Positions 34,244 through 42,410 of a stretch of 64,000 bases of DNA are shown here, piece by piece. The DNA is taken from positions 60,372 through 124,371 of the forward strand of contig JANNBN010000063.1 of NCBI GenBank assembly GCA_031385545.1, given 5' to 3'. The position numbers and the translations under genes were made by a program. This stretch comes from JANNBN01 sp031385545 (GTDB lineage: Bacteria > Actinomycetota > Acidimicrobiia > Acidimicrobiales > JANYDT01). Positions within the stretch are counted from its first letter, which is position 1. Every line of letters begins with the position of its first letter. Under the pieces are notes generated by a model. The model was not told where the DNA came from. It saw nothing but the letters and a program-made list of their open reading frames with translations, and searched no databases.

Positions 34244-35823
34244 CGCGAACACGGCGAAGCCGGGACACGGCGAACCGGGCTCCGTCACACACCACGGTCT
34301 CTGCTCGGGTCCTCACGGTCGCTGTCCTCGGACTGTTCGTGGCGTGGCCAGCGGGTCGGTTGGTTGCGTCGGCGTTCGATGCAACCGCAATACGCCAGGT
34401 GTTCGGCTCTGCGCGCATCTGGCGCATCATCGGCTTCACCATCGGGCAGGCAACGCTCAGCACAACCGTCACGATGGCTGTTGCTGTGCCTGGAGCCTGG
34501 CTGGTCGGCCGGCACCAATTCCGCGCAAAGCGGTTACTCGTTGCGCTGTGGAGCGCGCCGTTCGCATTGCCGGCCGTTGTCATCGGCGCATCACTTCTCG
34601 CCCTGCTCCCTGAACACGTCGAGCGGTCGCTCTTTTCGATCGTATTCGCGCACGTGCTCTTCAATGTCGGCATGGTCGTACGCGTGCTTGGCGACGCGTG
34701 GGAGCGAAGCGATGAACGGATCGAACAAGCCGCAGCAACGCTAGGCGCAGGTCCGTTCAGGCGCAACGCGCTGATGCTCAGGGTCCTCGCTCCGGAAGCC
34801 GCGTCGCTGGCGGGCCTGGTGATGGCGTTGTGTCTCACCAGCTTTGCGATCATCAGCATTCTCGGCGGCCCGCGCCTCGGGTCGATCGAAACCGAGATCC
34901 ATCGCCAGACCTTCCAGACGCTGCGCATCGACCGCGCAGCTGTGTTGGCAGTGGCCCAGCTTGCGCTGGTGTCGACGGCACTCGTCGCAACAACACGCCG
35001 CCGCAGCGGATCATCACCCGAACGCCGGACCCTGCTCCGGATGCCACGTATCGGTGGCGGGGCAATCATCAGTGCACTCAGCATTGTCACGCTGCTGCCG
35101 ATTGTGGTCCTTGCCGACCGGGCGACCAGATGGCCCGGGAATACTTCGGTAGGTGATCGGTCGGCTGGAGCCTTCACCGCGTTGATGGAACCAACCCGCG
35201 GGAGCGGCCTCCTGCTGGCCCCGATCGACTCGCTGTTCACCTCGGTGAGAGCCGCAGCCATGGCAACCGCTCTGGCCGTTCTGCTGGCCCTCATCACGGT
35301 GGCCGCCGCCCGCGGAAGCCGCTTCGTCGACGTGTTCGCAACATTGCCTCTGGCGGTCTCCGGGGTCACCCTTGGACTAGGAACCCTGCTTGCGTTCGCA
35401 TCGTCGCCGGTTGCATGGCGCTCGAACTGGTGGATGGTGCCGCTCACCCAGGCAATGGTGGCGTTCCCCTTCGCGCTGCGCGTGCTGAGACCTGCGCTCG
35501 ATTCGATCGACAGCCGACTTCGCGACGTCGCCGCGACGCTCGGAGCATCTCCACTCCATGTCCTCACCCGGGTTGTCGCACCCTTGATGCGTGCTCCGCT
35601 GTGCGCTGCCGCAGCCCTCGCCGGCGCAGTGGCGATGGGCGAGTTCGGCGCCACCTCGTTCCTTGTCCGCGAACGGATGGAGACGATGCCCGTTGCGATC
35701 GGTGTGCTCACCTCCCGACCCGGTGATCGTCTACAGACACAGGCAGCGGCTCTGTGTGTGATCCTCGCTGCGGTGACGATGGCGCTCACTGCTACCGCCG
35801 GACTGGCAGGTCGACGCCGATGA
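34207..35823 (+). CDS. thiP: Thiamine-type ABC transporter permease, fused double unit
   Basis: Up to 538 residues with about 12 membrane helices in two homologous halves. Each half has an EAA-type coupling loop: AAATLGAGPFRRNALMLRVL in the first half, VAATLGASPLHVLTRVVAPL in the second. This is the ThiP/FbpB layout, a single chain acting as both permease subunits. The start is uncertain: the chosen GTG overlaps thiB by 37 bases, and another GTG lies four codons later; neither has a good binding site. The N-terminal 30 residues are Arg-rich and probably not all functional. It sits between the binding protein and ATPase genes. Confidence 0.88.
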   Translation: MDRRVDRHRSRLTRTRRSRDTANRAPSHTTVSARVLTVAVLGLFVAWPAGRLVASAFDATAIRQVFGSARIWRIIGFTIGQATLSTTVTMAVAVPGAWLVGRHQFRAKRLLVALWSAPFALPAVVIGASLLALLPEHVERSLFSIVFAHVLFNVGMVVRVLGDAWERSDERIEQAAATLGAGPFRRNALMLRVLAPEAASLAGLVMALCLTSFAIISILGGPRLGSIETEIHRQTFQTLRIDRAAVLAVAQLALVSTALVATTRRRSGSSPERRTLLRMPRIGGGAIISALSIVTLLPIVVLADRATRWPGNTSVGDRSAGAFTALMEPTRGSGLLLAPIDSLFTSVRAAAMATALAVLLALITVAAARGSRFVDVFATLPLAVSGVTLGLGTLLAFASSPVAWRSNWWMVPLTQAMVAFPFALRVLRPALDSIDSRLRDVAATLGASPLHVLTRVVAPLMRAPLCAAAALAGAVAMGEFGATSFLVRERMETMPVAIGVLTSRPGDRLQTQAAALCVILAAVTMALTATAGLAGRRR

Positions 35824-36443
35824 CCCTTGTCGTCGACAACGTGTCGGTCGGCTTCGACGGGCAGCCAGTTTTGCAACGGTTCTCGCTGTCCATTCCGACG
35901 GGTACCGTCGTCGCGCTCACCGGCCGCAGCGGCAGCGGCAAGTCGACGCTGCTCAAGATCGTTGCAGGGTTGATGAAACCAACCTCCGGCACGGTCAGCT
36001 GGGACGGGATCGACCTCACGGGCGTACCGACGCATCGTCGCGAGGTCGGCATGGTCTTCCAGGATCGGGTGCTGTTTCCGCACCTCGATGTGTCCGGCAA
36101 CATCGCCTTCGGGCTCCGCAACCGTGGAGCCGACAAGCGCGCAATCACGAACCGGGTCGGACAGCTCCTGGACCTGGTCGGCCTCGCCGGATTCGAAACG
36201 CGGCGGGTGGACACGCTGTCGGGTGGAGAGGCGCAACGGGTTGCTTTGGCCCGCGCGCTTGCTCCTCGTCCGCGGGTCCTGTTGCTGGATGAGCCGCTGG
36301 GTGCTCTTGACATCGACACCCGACGTCAGCTCACGACCGACCTCGCATCGCTGCTCCGGCACGACGGAACCACAGCGCTGCACGTCACGCACGATCCAGA
36401 CGAAGCAGCGCAGGTTGCTGACGTCATTATCCGTATGCAGTAG
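35820..36443 (+). CDS. thiQ: Thiamine-type ABC transporter ATP-binding protein
   Basis: 207 residues from an ATG overlapping the permease stop (ATGA). Walker A GRSGSGKST at 35-43, Q-loop VGMVFQDRVLFPHLDV, signature TLSGGEAQRVALARAL, Walker B LLLDEPLGALD and switch His in LHVTHDPDEAAQVAD. It lacks the C-terminal regulatory domain found in longer relatives, as ThiQ does. It powers uptake by the permease and lipoprotein encoded just before. As the last operon gene it is followed by a stem-loop a few bases after the stop. Confidence 0.92.
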   Translation: MTLVVDNVSVGFDGQPVLQRFSLSIPTGTVVALTGRSGSGKSTLLKIVAGLMKPTSGTVSWDGIDLTGVPTHRREVGMVFQDRVLFPHLDVSGNIAFGLRNRGADKRAITNRVGQLLDLVGLAGFETRRVDTLSGGEAQRVALARALAPRPRVLLLDEPLGALDIDTRRQLTTDLASLLRHDGTTALHVTHDPDEAAQVADVIIRMQ

Positions 36444-36448
36444 TCGGG

Positions 36449-36477
36449 CACCAAGTCGTCCTGTGAGCGACTTGGTG
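36449..36477 (+). terminator. Stem-loop after the thiamine operon
   Basis: caccaagtcg and cgacttggtg form a perfect 10-bp stem with a nine-base loop, six bases after the thiQ stop. The expected U-tract is missing, as in many high-GC genomes. The remaining 180 bases to the next gene show nothing else. Confidence 0.55.
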
Positions 36478-36657
36478 ACCGACTATCCCGCCTCGCGGGC
36501 ACCGAGCCGGACGGGCCGGCCCCCGCCACCGCCGTTCCACCCGACGATGTGAGGACCGGCCCGCGAAAACCTCCCCGTCAAGGAACGTGAACCGTGAAGA
36601 CCGCGAGAGTGACAGGACGCATCCGTCGAGCGTCCAGCCACCCCCGTCACAACTCGG

Positions 36658-37284
36658 CTAGTTGATCCGCTCGATGAGGCGGCTCTGGCCCGACCCGGGT
36701 AGGAACAGGTCGCCAACGACGCCAGCCATCTTCTGGAAGGCAGCATCCGTTCCCATCGCGGTCTGGAACGCATCGATCTCGGCCATGGAGTCAGCCCCGG
36801 TGATCCAGCCGACCTGGCCGTACGGCCCAAAGGGGTTGGTCCCGAACGCACTCTGCAGGCCGGTCAATTTGGAGAGGTGCTGCTGCACCTCGACACCGAA
36901 CTGCACGGCTTCGCCGACCTTGCCCCCAGCGGCCATGGCGACCGTCGAGGCGTAGTACTTCTTCGGCTTCGCGTCGAACGTGGTCGACACGATGTTCATC
37001 AGCGCATCCTCCGGGCTTCCGACGAACAGACTGCGATTCTGCTGCATCTCCGCTGCGAGACCGGGGTCGGCGGCCAGTTTTCCCTTCATCGTCTCCAGGT
37101 CGGCCAGCGAATCAAGCCGGGTGGACCAGGAGAGGGTGGTGACCGGTGCACCGAAATGGGTGACGTACGCCCGGATCGGGTGCCCCGACACGGCTTCGAC
37201 CTTGGCGGCGATCGAAACGGCGAATGCGAGTGCTTCGGGATATCGATCAGCGATCGCCAGACTGGTGCGGTTATAGATGTACAT
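36658..37284 (-). CDS. Hypothetical protein, possibly dimeric alpha/beta-barrel fold
   Basis: 208 residues from an ATG with aaggag seven bases upstream; longer frames upstream run into the shared promoter region. It begins MYIYNRTSLAIADRYPEALAF, continues with THFGAPVTTLSWSTRLDSLA, then VGWITGADSMAEIDAFQTAM. The spacing of a beta strand, a helix ending in DLET and a repeat of the pattern in the second half suggests two ferredoxin-like halves, as in dimeric alpha/beta-barrel or NIPSNAP-type proteins. I cannot name the family. It is divergent from the Crp-type regulator and may be controlled by it through the site between them. Confidence 0.6.
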   Translation of the reverse strand: MYIYNRTSLAIADRYPEALAFAVSIAAKVEAVSGHPIRAYVTHFGAPVTTLSWSTRLDSLADLETMKGKLAADPGLAAEMQQNRSLFVGSPEDALMNIVSTTFDAKPKKYYASTVAMAAGGKVGEAVQFGVEVQQHLSKLTGLQSAFGTNPFGPYGQVGWITGADSMAEIDAFQTAMGTDAAFQKMAGVVGDLFLPGSGQSRLIERIN

Positions 37285-37449
37285 CGTGGTTCTCCTTGTG
37301 GAAAGGGCGCTGAGGTTCGGCCCCGCTGGCTCTGGACTGTCTCCTGCAGTGACTCTGGACTGTCTCTGGACGGCTCGGCCTTCTACCGCACCGTGCGTGC
37401 CCTGCTCGCTCGGCGTATGGTCATCGTGTGCCCGGAAGGACCCGCCTTC

Positions 37450-37465
37450 CGTGATGAAGATCACG
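37450..37465. promoter_or_regulatory. Crp/Fnr-type operator candidate
   Basis: cgtgatgaagatcacg is a perfect palindrome of 6-bp arms around four bases. It matches the GTGA-N6-TCAC core recognised by Crp/Fnr family regulators. It lies between a Crp/Fnr-type gene (about 140 bases before its start) and the divergent hypothetical gene (about 165 bases before its start), so auto- or cross-regulation is likely. Two copies of tctggactgtctc (37331, 37354) lie closer to the divergent gene. Confidence 0.6.
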
Positions 37466-37489
37466 CAAAGCTGGAATACCCACTTCCAG

Positions 37490-37555
37490 CCCCACGTTCA
37501 CCCCACTTTCACCCCACGTTCGCCCCACTTTCGCCCCACGTTCACCCCACGTTCA
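37490..37555. repeat. Six 11-bp tandem repeats in the crp-type promoter
   Basis: Six head-to-tail units of ccccacgttca with variation only at positions 7 (g/t) and 11 (a/g). The period equals about one helical turn, so the same face of DNA is presented six times. The array is not a multiple of three, so it is not a coding extension of the regulator downstream. It sits between the operator candidate and the start codon, in the leader or core promoter. Confidence 0.9.
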
Positions 37556-37606
37556 CCGCACGCACCCAGAACGGGCCCTGAGCGGCCGCAGAAACGGAAC
37601 AAAGAC

Positions 37607-38266
37607 ATGGATGAGGCCCAGACGCTGGGAGCCTTCATCGCAGCACGCGGACGCAAGGTCCGCGTGCGCAGCGGCGAAGTGCTGTTCCGAGAGGGCGACG
37701 TTTCATCGGCCGTGTACGCAATCATCAGCGGGCGCATCAACCTGTTCATCACCACGCCGACGGGGCGCGATCTGATTCTGGGGTTCAAGGTGCCGGTACA
37801 GGGGTTCGGCGAGCTGTCAGCCATCGACGCCGGGCCTCGGTCGGCGAGCGCAGTCGCAATGGAGTCCACGCTCATCGCCCAGATGACCGGCGACGAATTC
37901 CTCGACGAGTTGCAACACGTTCCTGTGCTCTCGCTCGTCGTGCTACGAGGGCTGGCCGAGCAACTCCGTGCGCTGAACACGCGTATCTCCGCCCGGAGCT
38001 CTGATCACACGCCGCAACGGGTCGGCCAGCTGTTGATCGAGCTGGCGGTGAAGTTCCGGCGCCACAGCCCGACTGCGGGCAGCGTGGTCATTCCCGTGTC
38101 ACAGGAAGAGGTGGCCGCCTGGGTCGGGTCCACCCGTGAGGCAACAGCCCGGGCCCTCGCTCTGTTTCGAAAGGCCGGCGCGGTCGAAACCGGACGCAAT
38201 CGGATCGTCATCGCCGACGGCAATGCGTTGCTGCAGGTGATGCGCGCATCAGCCGACTCGCTGTAA
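37607..38266 (+). CDS. Crp/Fnr-family transcriptional regulator
   Basis: 219 residues from ATG (MDEAQTLGAFIAARG), chosen because upstream frame runs through the noncoding 11-bp repeats. The cNMP-binding domain (about 10-125) has VRSGEVLFREGDVSSAVYAI and FGELSAIDAGPRSASAVAME, with the FGELSxxDxxxRSASxxA pattern that holds cAMP in Crp. The winged-helix domain has SQEEVAAWVGSTREATARAL (recognition helix near 170-185). No cysteine cluster for an Fe-S group is present, so it is Crp-like rather than Fnr-like. Target genes are unknown; the upstream palindrome suggests self-regulation. Confidence 0.9.
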   Translation: MDEAQTLGAFIAARGRKVRVRSGEVLFREGDVSSAVYAIISGRINLFITTPTGRDLILGFKVPVQGFGELSAIDAGPRSASAVAMESTLIAQMTGDEFLDELQHVPVLSLVVLRGLAEQLRALNTRISARSSDHTPQRVGQLLIELAVKFRRHSPTAGSVVIPVSQEEVAAWVGSTREATARALALFRKAGAVETGRNRIVIADGNALLQVMRASADSL

Positions 38267-38277
38267 CCCCACGCGAG

Positions 38278-38310
38278 TGCATGAGATCGGCCTCAAACCG
38301 ATTTCGTGCA
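38278..38310 (+). terminator. Palindromic element after the Crp-type gene, copy 2 of a dispersed repeat
   Basis: Arms tgcatgagatcgg and ccgatttcgtgca pair over 13 positions with two G-U type pairs, loop cctcaaa, 12 bases after the stop. The arms repeat the core of the element after cobB (tgcacgaaatcgg). It could end the crp transcript ahead of the sigma factor gene. Confidence 0.6.
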
Positions 38311-38422
38311 CACTCTTCTCATCGCCTCTCGTTCTGAGAATCCGCAATCCAACTTCCTCGCCGTTTCGAACAGGCATCACAACCGGCTGATACAACTGGC
38401 CCGGAGGAAGGAGGCGCAAACA

Positions 38423-39034
38423 ATGACCGAAGCAGCAAATGTGACAGACAGCGAGCTGATGGCCCTGGTTGCGCACCGAGACGAGCAGGCGTCCACTGCC
38501 ATGGCCGAGCTGTACGCCCGGTACGGCGGGACAGTATTTGCGCTGGCAGCTCGCGTTCTGGGTGATCGCCAGTTGGCCGAGGACGTCGCTCAAGAAGTGT
38601 TCTTGGCCGTCTGGAACAACGCCATCGGATTCGATCCCGACCGGGGCAAACTACGCACGCTGCTGATGACACGCACACACGGTCGCTGTGTCGACATCAT
38701 CAGATCCCGCAATGCCCGTTCCGGGCGCGAGGCCAAAGTCTCCGACGATCGAAGCCGTCCGCTACCCGACGCAGTGGATCATGAAATCACCGCACTCACT
38801 GACGCCGAGATGGTTCGGCGCGCAGTCGATGGGTTGCCGCTCGACGAGCGCACCGTTCTGCAGTTGGCCTATTTCGGTGCCAACACCTACCGAGAAGTTG
38901 CCGCCATTCTGTCGCTCCCCGAAGGGACCGTGAAGACCAGGATGCGATCCGCGCTGAAACGCCTGAGAGCTGAACTCAGCGAACCGTTTTTCGGAACCCC
39001 CGTCCGTAACTTGCCCATCGAGGCCGAGCCATGA
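38423..39034 (+). CDS. sigK: ECF sigma factor, SigK-like
   Basis: 203 residues from ATG with a strong ggaggcg site. Region 2 is MAELYARYGGTVFALAARVL, GDRQLAEDVAQEVFLAVWNN; region 4 is VDGLPLDERTVLQLAYFGAN, TYREVAAILSLPEGTVKTRM, RSALKRLRAEL. A zinc-finger anti-sigma gene overlaps its stop by four bases, as in SigK-RskA pairs. In mycobacteria SigK drives the FAS1 proteins MPT70 and MPT83; here a two-FAS1-domain protein and a molybdopterin enzyme are encoded close by, making them candidate targets. An outward signal through the anti-sigma is expected. Confidence 0.85.
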   Translation: MTEAANVTDSELMALVAHRDEQASTAMAELYARYGGTVFALAARVLGDRQLAEDVAQEVFLAVWNNAIGFDPDRGKLRTLLMTRTHGRCVDIIRSRNARSGREAKVSDDRSRPLPDAVDHEITALTDAEMVRRAVDGLPLDERTVLQLAYFGANTYREVAAILSLPEGTVKTRMRSALKRLRAELSEPFFGTPVRNLPIEAEP

Positions 39035-39819
39035 GCAACATACGACCATTCGACCACCAGCGTTATAGGGACCTTCTGGCACCGTTTGCACTGGATGCTC
39101 TTGACGACGAGGAACGTCTCGACGTAGCCGATCATCTGCTGGAGTGCGATGCCTGCACAGTCGACGTCGATGATCTACTCGACACGACGTCGGTCCTTGC
39201 GCTCAGCGAAACCGAACCACCGCCGGCAGCGCTGTGGGACCGGATCACGTCCGGGATGAACGCTCCCGAGGTCGACCTCACGATTGCGCCGCCGGCGCAG
39301 GACACCGTGGTGCGAGCCCTTCGGAACGAACCCGAACCGCTCGCACCTGTCATCAACCTTGCCGACCGCCGCCGCGTCAAACCGTGGATTGCTGCAGTCG
39401 CCGGTGCCGCCGCCGCGTCAGCTCTGGTGATCCCCATCACGAGATCGACCTTGCAGCCGAAAGCACCATCGTTCAACCTTGCGCAGATGGCGGCTGAACA
39501 GGCAAAGGTTCCGGGCACCCGTCGTATCGACCTGATATCCACCGATGGCAATGCCCAGCGAATGGGCGATGTGATCGTGACCAGCGACGGTAAGGGATAC
39601 ATCAGAATGGATGACGCCGAGCAGCTTCCCGACGACCGCACCTACCAACTTTGGACGGTGGTCGATGGCAAGCCTGTGTCCGCAGGGCTGCTGGGAAGGA
39701 AACCTTCGGTGGCCGCGTTCGCCATCAGCTCCAACGCCGTTGCGGTTGCGGTCTCGGTCGAGAAGGCCTCAGGAGCACCAGCTCCCGAGATCGGGGCGAT
39801 CGCGGTGGCAACTTTCTAG
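39031..39819 (+). CDS. rskA: Anti-sigma factor with zinc finger, RskA-like
   Basis: 262 residues. The cytosolic zinc-binding helix shows HLLECDACTVDVDDLL (His-x3-Cys-x2-Cys), the ZAS domain that holds the sigma factor. One transmembrane helix follows (PWIAAVAGAAAASALVIPI, near 117-136), then an extracellular domain with YQLWTVVDGKPVSAGLLGRK and SVAAFAISSNAVAVAVSVEK, the RskA C-terminal module. Regulated proteolysis across the membrane would free the sigma factor. It is translationally coupled to the sigma gene (ATGA). Confidence 0.88.
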   Translation: MSNIRPFDHQRYRDLLAPFALDALDDEERLDVADHLLECDACTVDVDDLLDTTSVLALSETEPPPAALWDRITSGMNAPEVDLTIAPPAQDTVVRALRNEPEPLAPVINLADRRRVKPWIAAVAGAAAASALVIPITRSTLQPKAPSFNLAQMAAEQAKVPGTRRIDLISTDGNAQRMGDVIVTSDGKGYIRMDDAEQLPDDRTYQLWTVVDGKPVSAGLLGRKPSVAAFAISSNAVAVAVSVEKASGAPAPEIGAIAVATF

Positions 39820-39841
39820 CGACAGGTGCAACGATGGGCCG

Positions 39842-42253
39842 GTGCTCGCCCCCTACCGCGTCATCGACCTGACCGACGCCCGCGCCGAGCTGGCCACTTT
39901 CGTCATGGCCGGGTTGGGGGCCGATGTCATCAAGGTCGAGCCGCCCATTGGTTCCACGTCGCGAGGGAACAGCGAGGACCCTCGGTTCCACGCATATAAC
40001 CGCGGCAAACGCAGCGTCGTGCTTGACCTCGAGACGGCTGGTGGTCGGGCGATCGTGCTTCAGCTAGTTGCCACTGCCGATTTTGTATTCGAGAATGCCG
40101 CGCCGGGTGAGATGGCCGCGCGTGGTCTCGGGTTTGACGTCATGAGGTCAGTCCGCCCCGACATCGTCCATGTCGCAATCACGCCGTTCGGACAGACGGG
40201 GCCGTTCGCCAATCACCTGGCCACCGACCTCACGCTGTCCGCCATGGGTGGGTCCATGGCGCTCAACGGTGATCAGGATCGACGCCCCGTCCGAATAACC
40301 GTTCCCCAGACATGGCACCACGCAGCTGCGGAGAGCGTCGTCGGAGCACTGGTCGCACATCATCGTCGGGTAGCAAGCGGCGAAGCTCAGTTCGTCGATG
40401 TCTCGGTGCAGACTGCGGTGTTCTGGACCGGGTTACAGGCCATGACCGCGCACGCGATTCAGGGCCGCAATATCGAACGCAACGGAACCGTGTTACAGCT
40501 CACCCGAGCAATCCCGCTTGTCTACCCGTGCGCCGACGGCGAGGTCTGCCTCATCCTCACCGGCGCGACGCTTCAGACCCTTCTCGCGTGGATGGTCGAT
40601 GCCGGAACGGTCACCGCCGACTGGGTCGCCAAAGAGGACTGGGCGTCCTACGAACTACGTACGCTTACGGGTGACGCCCTCGCAATCTCCCTCGAAGAAT
40701 TGCGCGAGACGGTCACCGCCTATCTGCGGACCCAGACGAAGGCCGGGTTGTTCGCCCGGGGACTGAGCGATGGTGCGACCATCGCGCCCGTGAACACGGC
40801 GGCGGACGTGGTCGCGTTCCAACAGCTGAAGTCACGCGACTACTGGCGAGAAATCACGCTCGGCACCGGCGAACCCATTCGGTTGCCAGGGCCGTTCGCG
40901 AAAGCATCGAAAACACCCATCGAGTGGACACTTCCTGCGCCAACGCTCGGCGCGCATACCAATGAGGTGCTTGGGTCACTCGGGTCCACCCGCCAAACTC
41001 GAAACCGTCTCGCGACCGTTCCGACGAGCAGTGAAGACGCGACACGCCTTCCGCTCGAGGGCGTGAAGGTCGCCGACTTCTCGTGGATCGGTGTCGGGCC
41101 CATCACGGCAAAGGCCCTTGCCGATAATGGGGCGACAGTCATCCGCATCGAGACGGACAAGCCGCTCGACCGGCTGCGCATGACCGGCCCCTTCAAGGAC
41201 AACATCGCCGGCGTGAACCGCTGCCAGTTCTTCGGGTCGTTCAATACGTCCAAGCTCTCACTCGGCGTGAACCTGAAAACACCCCAGGGTCATGCCATAG
41301 CGCTTCGACTGCTGCAGTGGTGCGACGTTGCGCTCGACTCGTTCACCGCCGGAACGATGGACAAGAACGGGCTCGGATACGAGGTGGCCTGCGCGGTCAA
41401 CCCCGGGATCATCATGGCCGAAACATGCCTTCTCGGGCAGACCGGCCCCGCTGCAAAAATGTCGGGCTACGGCTACCACGCAGCGGCGGTGAGCGGCTTC
41501 TACGAGGTCACCGGCTGGGATGATCGATCACCCGGCGGCCCGTTCAACGCCTACACCGATACGGTCGCTCCCCGATTTCTGGCGTCGACGCTTCTGGCCG
41601 CACTGGACCATCGCCGCCCCACCGGCGAAGGCCAATACATCGACCAGGCGCAGATGGAATCAGCACTGCATTTTCTCTCGCCCGAGCTGATCGACGTGCA
41701 GCTCACCGGTGTGAGTGCCCGACGCAATGGGAACTACTCCCCCAACGCATGTCCGCACGACGCGTATCCGTGCGCAGGGGAGGACCAGTGGTGCGCCATC
41801 GCGGTCGAGACCGATGAGCAGTGGCAGGCACTGCGGACTGCGCTCGGCAACCCAGCATGGGCCGCATCTCCAGAACTCGGAACTCTTGCGGGTAGACAAG
41901 TCGGTCTGGCCATGATCGACGCTGCCATCGGCGCGTTCACACGGGTCCATGAACCACGTGCGCTGATGAATTTGCTCCAGGCCGCTGGTGTCCCCGCAGG
42001 GATGGTGCAACGGTCCAGCGATCATCAGGTCGACCCGCAGCTTGCACACCGCTCGTTCTTCCGGCACCTCGAGCACCCGGAGATGGGGACGGTCCCGTAC
42101 GAAGGCCATCAGTACCGAATCAGCGGTTACGACAACGGGCCGCGGTTCCCCGCGCCGTGTTTGGGCGAGCACACCTTCGAGTTCCTGACCGGCGTGCTCG
42201 GCCTCTCGGATGAGGAAATTGCCGAGGCCTACGCCTCCGGCGCCGTCAGCTGA
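39842..42253 (+). CDS. Two-domain family III (CaiB/BaiF-type) CoA-transferase
   Basis: 803 residues from GTG. Two tandem CaiB-like domains: the first opens PYRVIDLTDARAELATFVMA and has the catalytic Asp in FGQTGPFANHLATDLTLSAM; the second opens LPLEGVKVADFSWIGVGPIT. The matching segment of the second half reads LLGQTGPAAKMSGYGYHAAA, with a Gly in place of the catalytic Asp. The family swaps CoA between carboxylic acids, and two-domain members occur in actinobacteria. I cannot name the substrate. It lies between the anti-sigma gene and the molybdopterin enzyme but on an independent reading; a fatty or steroid side-chain role is guesswork. Confidence 0.88.
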   Translation: MLAPYRVIDLTDARAELATFVMAGLGADVIKVEPPIGSTSRGNSEDPRFHAYNRGKRSVVLDLETAGGRAIVLQLVATADFVFENAAPGEMAARGLGFDVMRSVRPDIVHVAITPFGQTGPFANHLATDLTLSAMGGSMALNGDQDRRPVRITVPQTWHHAAAESVVGALVAHHRRVASGEAQFVDVSVQTAVFWTGLQAMTAHAIQGRNIERNGTVLQLTRAIPLVYPCADGEVCLILTGATLQTLLAWMVDAGTVTADWVAKEDWASYELRTLTGDALAISLEELRETVTAYLRTQTKAGLFARGLSDGATIAPVNTAADVVAFQQLKSRDYWREITLGTGEPIRLPGPFAKASKTPIEWTLPAPTLGAHTNEVLGSLGSTRQTRNRLATVPTSSEDATRLPLEGVKVADFSWIGVGPITAKALADNGATVIRIETDKPLDRLRMTGPFKDNIAGVNRCQFFGSFNTSKLSLGVNLKTPQGHAIALRLLQWCDVALDSFTAGTMDKNGLGYEVACAVNPGIIMAETCLLGQTGPAAKMSGYGYHAAAVSGFYEVTGWDDRSPGGPFNAYTDTVAPRFLASTLLAALDHRRPTGEGQYIDQAQMESALHFLSPELIDVQLTGVSARRNGNYSPNACPHDAYPCAGEDQWCAIAVETDEQWQALRTALGNPAWAASPELGTLAGRQVGLAMIDAAIGAFTRVHEPRALMNLLQAAGVPAGMVQRSSDHQVDPQLAHRSFFRHLEHPEMGTVPYEGHQYRISGYDNGPRFPAPCLGEHTFEFLTGVLGLSDEEIAEAYASGAVS

Positions 42254-42318
42254 CTACCGGCTGCAACGCGGGGATGCCTGCGGCGCGATGATCCAGCGGG
42301 CTGCCGCACGGCGTCATA

Positions 42319-42369
42319 CTTCGAGCACTTCGAGCACTTCGTGTGCCTCGTGGTTGGCGTGGTTGGCGT
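42319..42369. repeat. Mixed 9-bp tandem repeats before the oxidoreductase gene
   Basis: Three cttcgagca-type units are followed by two gtggttggc units. They fall between the CoA-transferase stop and the ATG of the molybdopterin enzyme. They may be noncoding leader; the longer frame through them has no family support. Confidence 0.75.
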
Positions 42370-42410
42370 CATGGTGCAATCCGGACGCTCCGCCGCCACG
42401 AACGACCCGC

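Noticed and set aside
34173..36392. Long open frame (739 codons) on the minus strand opposite the thiP and thiQ genes
   Set aside because: Its composition is Arg/Ala/Ser/Thr-rich noise with no domain, and the plus strand carries clear ABC permease and ATPase genes. Long antisense frames are common in high-GC DNA.
37277..37606. N-terminal extension of the Crp-type regulator through the repeats
   Set aside because: The repeat unit is 11 bases, so translation would give a frame-shifting low-complexity sequence; the family start fits the ATG after the array.
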